Program-made: the position numbers and the translations under genes
Part shown: positions 58,906-64,000 of the stretch, one piece after another
How the letters are laid out: the number at the start of each line of letters is the position of its first letter
How positions within the stretch are numbered: the first letter of the stretch is position 1
Notes under the pieces: generated by a model
Seen by the model: only the letters and a program-made list of their open reading frames with translations
What the model was told of the DNA's origin: nothing
Database searches by the model: none
From: Heracleum sosnowskyi
Taxonomy: Eukaryota > Streptophyta > Magnoliopsida > Apiales > Apiaceae
Direction: 5' to 3'
DNA length: 64,000 bases
Assembly: GCA_030848705.1 (NCBI GenBank)
Contig: CM061239.1
Span: 84,674,363-84,738,362 of the forward strand

Positions 58906-59685
58906 AGATTTAAAAGAATATTAATGTTGGTGAGTATCTAAGTACTTGAGATGTTAGAAAATGAAGACAGAACGAGAGAGATATAGTAGACTATTACAAC
59001 TAAGAGATTCCTGAATGGAAGTGGAAACATATTAAGATAGACTTTATAGTAGAGTTTCCAAGGCCTAGAGCTAATCATGATGCTATTTGGGTTATTAGTG
59101 ACCGATTGACGAGAGATATTCAGTGGATAAGTTGGTTCATCTCTATTTGAACGAGATAGTAGTACGACATGGAATACCAGGTTCAATTGTATCTGACAGA
59201 GATCCGCGACTTAATTTAAGAATTCAGACAGACGGTCAGAATGAGGAGACCATCCAAATGACTAAAAGACAGACTATAGTTATGTATTAGATTTTGAAGG
59301 TAATTGGAAGGATCACTTACCATTTGTTAAATTCCTTTACAACAACAGTTATTATGACAATTTTGAAATGCTACCTTACGCCGATCTACTGCGTGTAGGG
59401 AAAGCTGCGTACGAATTTGCTTACCACTCCATATGTAGTGTATTCATAATGTATTTCATAGAATATGAACCCACAGAGATTTAGTTAAATTTGTTCTATG
59501 TTGAGTAACCGATTAAGATATTAAGTCGGTATGAGAAAGTGTTAAGTAATAAAACAGTCGAATTAGTAAGAGTTTGGTGGAGGAATCCTAAGGTTGAAGA
59601 GTCAATCTAGGAACTTGAGAGTGAGATGTTGGAAAAGTATCCCCAGTTGTTTCCTTGATCTGATTCTGAGGACAAAATCCTATTA

Positions 59686-59698
59686 AGGGGGGAAGGCT
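59686..59698 (+). other. polypurine tract of the gypsy element
   Basis: AAGGGGGGAAGGC directly before the 3' LTR; it follows GAGGACAAAATCC, the sequence usually found there in Tekay/Del-like chromoviruses. Confidence 0.85.
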
Positions 59699-61806
59699 AT
59701 AAGATCCGTGAACTTTATTAATTATATAATTTGTATTATATATGTAGAATAATTATTATGAATTATTTTGAGTTTTAATGATAAAGGTTGTTAAGTGATT
59801 ATGTGTAAATTGGTGTGTCGGAAGCCCCGTTCAAATATCTTGTATTTGAAAATATCTTCAATTTTGAGCCCCGTTTTGAAAATTCAAGGGCCCCGTTGAA
59901 ATTTTGTACATCATTATTATTCCTTCGTCATTCGTGTCCGAATCATTATCGGAGGATTTCTTCGTATTATTATATCCCTTATTATCCGATACTATCAATA
60001 GTATTTGTTTTATTCAAAGGAAGAAAAATTATTCCAAACCCTAACCCTAATTTTTCTAGGGTAATTGATATATCGTCTGTATCAATAATAAATCTGTTAT
60101 AGCCCCAGTATTCTTGAGCATTAGTTATATAAATGATATGTATTGATTTGGATAACTATCAGTCTTTGTGGATAGCTATCACCTCGTAAAACGTGTATTT
60201 TTCTAAATTAGGGTTTTAAAGCGAACCAGTGGATCAATATCGATCCAAAAATGTCGTTTAGGGTATTATTTTCCACTAAGTATAAAAAGGAGAATCGTAC
60301 ATTATCCTTCATACAATCCGTATTAAAAATACAGAAAAATATAAAATTCCCGAGCCGTGTTCTTCGTGTTCTCGAAAATCAAAATCAACTTTTGATTTTG
60401 TTATTGAAATCCAAATCACAATTTCAAGTACTCAAATCAAAGATCTTGAGTTCTAGTTTCAGAATCTTCCAACCATATCATCATCTGGTAATTTTTCGAT
60501 TTTATATGAATTTTTCAATATTCGAATTAAATTAGGGTTCTTGATTAAATTTGGGGATTTTCATTCTGTTGATTCTCCGTTCAATTGATTGCTTCCAACA
60601 TGTTCCTAGGGTTCTAATTATTAGGAATTCCTGCTTTAATTTCATGTTTGTGTTCGATTTTGAGAAATTCGATTTCTAAGGTTTTGCCCGATTTTTCTTT
60701 TTAATAGTCCGTTCATATGAATGATCTGACATTGTTTTCGATAGAGGGCTTTTGTTGTATGTGTTATTAGCTTCATTTTAACATAAAGAACGTAGAGTTT
60801 CATGTAAGATTTTGGTAGATCGGAAAATTGTTTAAGCTCGCCGGAATTTGGTCGGGTTTTGGATTCCGGTGATGTTTTTAGTTTGTTTTTTATCGGAATG
60901 TATTGGTATGGTTATCAGGAGTATTTTGGTATCAAAAGCCCCAATTTTTATTGTGTTTTTGGCTCGTTGGATTCTGGAAAACCCACCGGAATCTGGGAAT
61001 TTTCCACCAAGTTCTTGGCGACCCGTTTTTGTTCTTCCCGACCCGTTTGCCCGACTGGTTGACCCGGTTTCAATCTTCGAAACCCTAATTCATTTTCAGA
61101 AAACTGTTTTTGAATTTTATTTTTAAAATAATTCGAAAATAGTTTAAATATTTATAAAAATCATATTTTTATTTTAAAAATACATTTTTTAATTCAGAAA
61201 ATTCAGAAAAATTATATTTATTTATTTAAATTCGAAAACTGGTTAAATTTACTTATTTTATTTATTTTTAATTAGTAATTAATTGATTAATTCTTTTAAT
61301 CATTTAATTCTTAATAATTAATAATTAATAATTAATTAGATTTAATTAATTTAAATTAGGTTTAATTATTTTCTAGCTTGATTTAATTATTTAAAAATGG
61401 TTTGAGTGTTTTTAAATGATCCGATTTTTGATCTAAAAATATTTCGAGGTTTAATTCCTTTGAAATGAGAGTCGAATATTTTTCTATAATTATTTCTTGA
61501 ACGTTACGAGACTTATGTGAATTATTTATCGCAATTAAATGACAATGTGTGTTACGTGGAATACGTGGATTATCTGGTTAGTGAGTCATAAATACGAATA
61601 ATTGTGCCGAGACTTGTTTAAATATTTTGGTCGTGTCTAATATTATCACGAGGGTTAGTTAGAACAGAAATTGGCCAGTATGGTTAGAAAATGAGATTTA
61701 CGAGACCGTTGAGTTAGATGTTGACTTTTATAGTATAGAGATTTTCGACGAACGTGATACGTGAGTTGTTTATTTAATTAATCGTGATTATTCTATCAAT
61801 TGAAAT

Positions 61807-62094
61807 ATGGTTATCTATGCAACAGAGGCTATTGGACGAGAAGAGTTAGATTATCGAAGTATGTTAAATGAAAGATGTCGGAGAAGGATGAGGTATTGTT
61901 TACGACTGATTGGGTTATTTGCGAGGCGATTTAACACCAAAGGAACGTCAACACCCATAGAGGACATTTGCAAGTATTTTCTTCCAACAGAGATATCGGT
62001 AAGATTAGTAAGTGCGTCGGGGTTAAGTTACAATCGTTTATGGAATGTGAAAATATATCATACTCTGAAGACTAAAGTACCGTCTCATGTTTGA
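61807..62094 (+). other. 95-codon ORF within the LTR
   Basis: Reads MVIYATEAIGREELDYRSML and continues Arg-rich (ERCRRRMRYCLRLIGLFARR). The same sequence in the 5' LTR (53828-54115) is cut by TGA at 53921-53923 where this copy has CGA. LTRs seldom encode proteins; it could be chance, a fossil coding segment or part of a transcript leader. No family recognised. Confidence 0.3.
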
Positions 62095-63936
62095 CTATCG
62101 AGACAGATGCGTGGATTCAAAACAGTAGGATCAAATTAGTGGTATACACAAGAGCGTTAGATCGAAGAAGGACGGAAAGAGAGAATCGTGCGATAAGACA
62201 GAACAAGGAGGGAATCGTATTATCTCAGCCTTACGAAATAGCTAAGGACCGGAGGCAAGTGTCTATTCCTTTCACGTATTATTGAGTGATGTTATCTTGA
62301 ATTATTATTATACAAGTTGAATACTTTTTACTGAATTTCCAAATGTCGATTCCTTTGCATTGAATTGCAAGTATGATTTAATCTCGTAAATTGACGAGTA
62401 TTCTTTTATACCTTTTGAGTTTAGATTCATATTTCCATGTTGATTAGAAAAATATAATTATTGTATTGAAACGATTTAAAAGATAGTTATGGGCCGTATA
62501 CTAAGGCTTTCTTTCAAAAATCTTGATTTAAAAATATTAGGTTGGGATGTTGCCAACCCTAGATGAGTGGGAACTTGTGAACCCGATGAGGGTAAAATGT
62601 TATTTTAAATTCTGAAGTTGTGGTACTTGTTCTACATGTATTCTATTTTTTCATCTTGCACCTATGCAAGTATTATTATCATTTTTTGTTAATGCGATTA
62701 TTTGATCCAGTCCCTGATTCGAATTCATATATGCTGTGCATGATTTAGTTTATTTCCTTCAAATATAAGGCTTATCTATTATAAGTATATGTTCGAAGGA
62801 CTTAAACTATTTCTGTCAGAAGTCAGTAAACCCTTGTTTTCCCTATTTATAAACTTCACCTTGAATTTTCCTTAAACTCGAACTTGACTTTCTTGTCACT
62901 TACCAAATTGGTGAATCTTAACTAATTCTTCCATAATGTGATAATTTGTACTGTTGAGGCCATCTAGAGCCAGTTCTTTGAACCCTACCCTATATTGAGC
63001 TGTTGCAATTTCTGTTGATGTCGTAATGCCTGTTTCATATCAGACTTAATCTCGTCGAGCATGTTATTGTGTATTCTTCATTATTATCCCAGTTGTTGCA
63101 TCGATCTCGTCGATGTTTATTATATTGTCGCTTTTCATGTGCACCTCCCAATATTGTGTCGATCTCGTCGATACTAGATTATATTGTTATTCCTTGATGG
63201 ATTCTTCATAGTTGAATTGTTTCCTGGAACGTGTGTTTTCCAGCGATTGTTGTATTAAGGTTGTCGATCCTTCCGACACCTGATTGTCGAAGTAAGGTTG
63301 TCAATTGTACTGACACCTGACGTATATAATATAGAATTGGAATGTTTTTAAATGGACCAATAATGGTCGGACCAGATTCGTGGTCGGAATAACTTAAGGC
63401 CCAGATTGGCCAAGGATCCTAGTGGAGGACTTTACAATAAGCAAGTCCGGGGTTGATGCATGACTGATCAACAACACAACCTTTGTGATTTATAAAATTA
63501 TAAAAATCCAATTCTAATATCACCTCTTATATCTGAGATTGATTTCGTTCATATGTTCCGTACTGGTGAGTTATAACCTGATATTCAGGTTGATTCGTTT
63601 GCTTGTAGTTGTTGGTTCATTGATTAATAAAAAAGGGGTTTCAATCTTGCTGAAACCACTTACTCTTAGTATATCGGATTTCATATAGTCAAATCCACTT
63701 CCTTGATTCCATTGACAGTCGTGAGATATCTATCTTGATGAGTTTTATTCATACCGCATATTCAGTCAGTACCATATTGAAGTCTTGAAGTACGTTCTTT
63801 ATTCCATGGCCGAGCGCGTTAGCTCAATCTTACTCCTTGATTATTCTACCCTTCCAGAGTTGTTGGTTTCAGAAAATGTTGTGAATAGAACTGTTATCTT
63901 CAAAACTAGTATTTTTGTTCAAACTATGGTCTTCTA

Positions 63937-64000
63937 CTCCCTCCGTACCACTAAATTATATATGTCCGGGAACGGGGGTTCGGCACACATTTTAAGACTG
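63937..64000. mobile_element. Stowaway-like MITE, left end
   Basis: CTCCCTCCGTACCACTAAAT directly after a TA dinucleotide (63935-63936), at the point where the second LTR diverges from the first. CTCCCTCCGT is the signature terminus of plant Stowaway (Tc1/mariner) MITEs, which duplicate TA. The rest lies outside the window. Confidence 0.8.

Larger units (their letters stand above)
56679..59698 (+). pseudogene. decayed internal region of the gypsy element (gag remnant to integrase/chromodomain end)
   Basis: Only 3 kb long. A 94-codon ORF at 56859-57143 (MSTAESSRIITSRRQTYN) is in gag position but not recognisable. No RT motif could be read. Near 58990-59240, in shifting frames with stops, the gypsy integrase core appears: EIPEWKWKHIKIDF, RANHDAIWVISDRLT, then LVHLYLNEIVVRHGIP and SIVSDRDPR, the second catalytic Asp. 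Near 59560-59660 NPKVEES and ELESEMLEKYPQLF match the usual end of chromodomain-type gypsy pol. The polypurine tract AAGGGGGGAAGGC follows (59686-59698). The element cannot encode its own machinery. Confidence 0.75.
59699..64000 (+). repeat. 3' LTR of the gypsy element, interrupted at 63937 and cut by window edge
   Basis: Follows the 5' LTR base by base from 59699 to about 63934 with scattered substitutions (by eye a few per 100 bp) and some indels, for example a ~60-bp gap near 61408 relative to 53353-53430. After 63936 it is replaced by a MITE. The remaining ~1 kb of the LTR should lie right of the window. Confidence 0.85.

Noticed and set aside
58938..59186. Minus-strand 82-codon ORF
   Set aside because: Antisense of the decayed gypsy integrase, which reads as integrase on the plus strand.

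Overview
The window is plant nuclear DNA. The genes have GT-AG introns, there is a nucleus-encoded chloroplast NDH subunit, a plant-specific NAC factor and a plant-type SET-domain methyltransferase, and the rest is AT-rich sequence packed with nested plant transposons. It looks like a eudicot, probably an asterid; I cannot name the species from sequence alone.

Layout. (1) 1-11531: a broken Ty1/copia retroelement of Sirevirus type. A gag/protease piece lies on the minus strand (1-2125) and abuts integrase, reverse transcriptase, RNase H and a very long env-like region on the plus strand (2116-10065). A polypurine tract and a complete 3' LTR (10221-11531) follow. (2) 11532-17850: AT-rich Helitron DNA. 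Four minus-oriented copies lie end to end, and their junctions show that later copies landed inside the 5' termini of earlier ones. (3) 17838-37332: one large host gene, the orthologue of the H3K36 methyltransferase ASHH2/SDG8/EFS. It has 17 coding exons, 1642 aa and every phase consistent. Its last intron (6.4 kb) holds a 257-bp SMART/TRIM-type LTR element and about 5 kb of a second Helitron family carrying an RPA-like gene remnant. (4) 37333-41150: downstream sequence with coding-looking exons of a gene I could not identify. (5) 41151-42189: ndhM, two exons. (6) 43465-44476 (minus): an ATAF1-like NAC gene, three exons, with ACGT-core (ABRE/G-box) elements upstream. (7) 45195-51669: another array of the second Helitron family, including a second RPA-like copy. 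(8) 51670-64000: a Ty3/gypsy element with an LTR of about 5 kb on each side of a 3-kb, heavily decayed internal region. A Stowaway-like MITE interrupts the second LTR at the right edge.

The host genes cover three functions: transcription-coupled chromatin marking (ASHH2), chloroplast cyclic electron flow (ndhM) and stress-responsive transcription (NAC). They do not form a pathway. Most of the novelty is in the mobile DNA: inverted retroelement halves, a motif shared in opposite orientation between the LTR and a putative internal promoter of the env-like gene, serial Helitron-into-Helitron insertion at one preferred spot, and a gypsy element whose LTRs are still alike although its coding region is dead. 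All reading was by eye; no alignment or database search was run.
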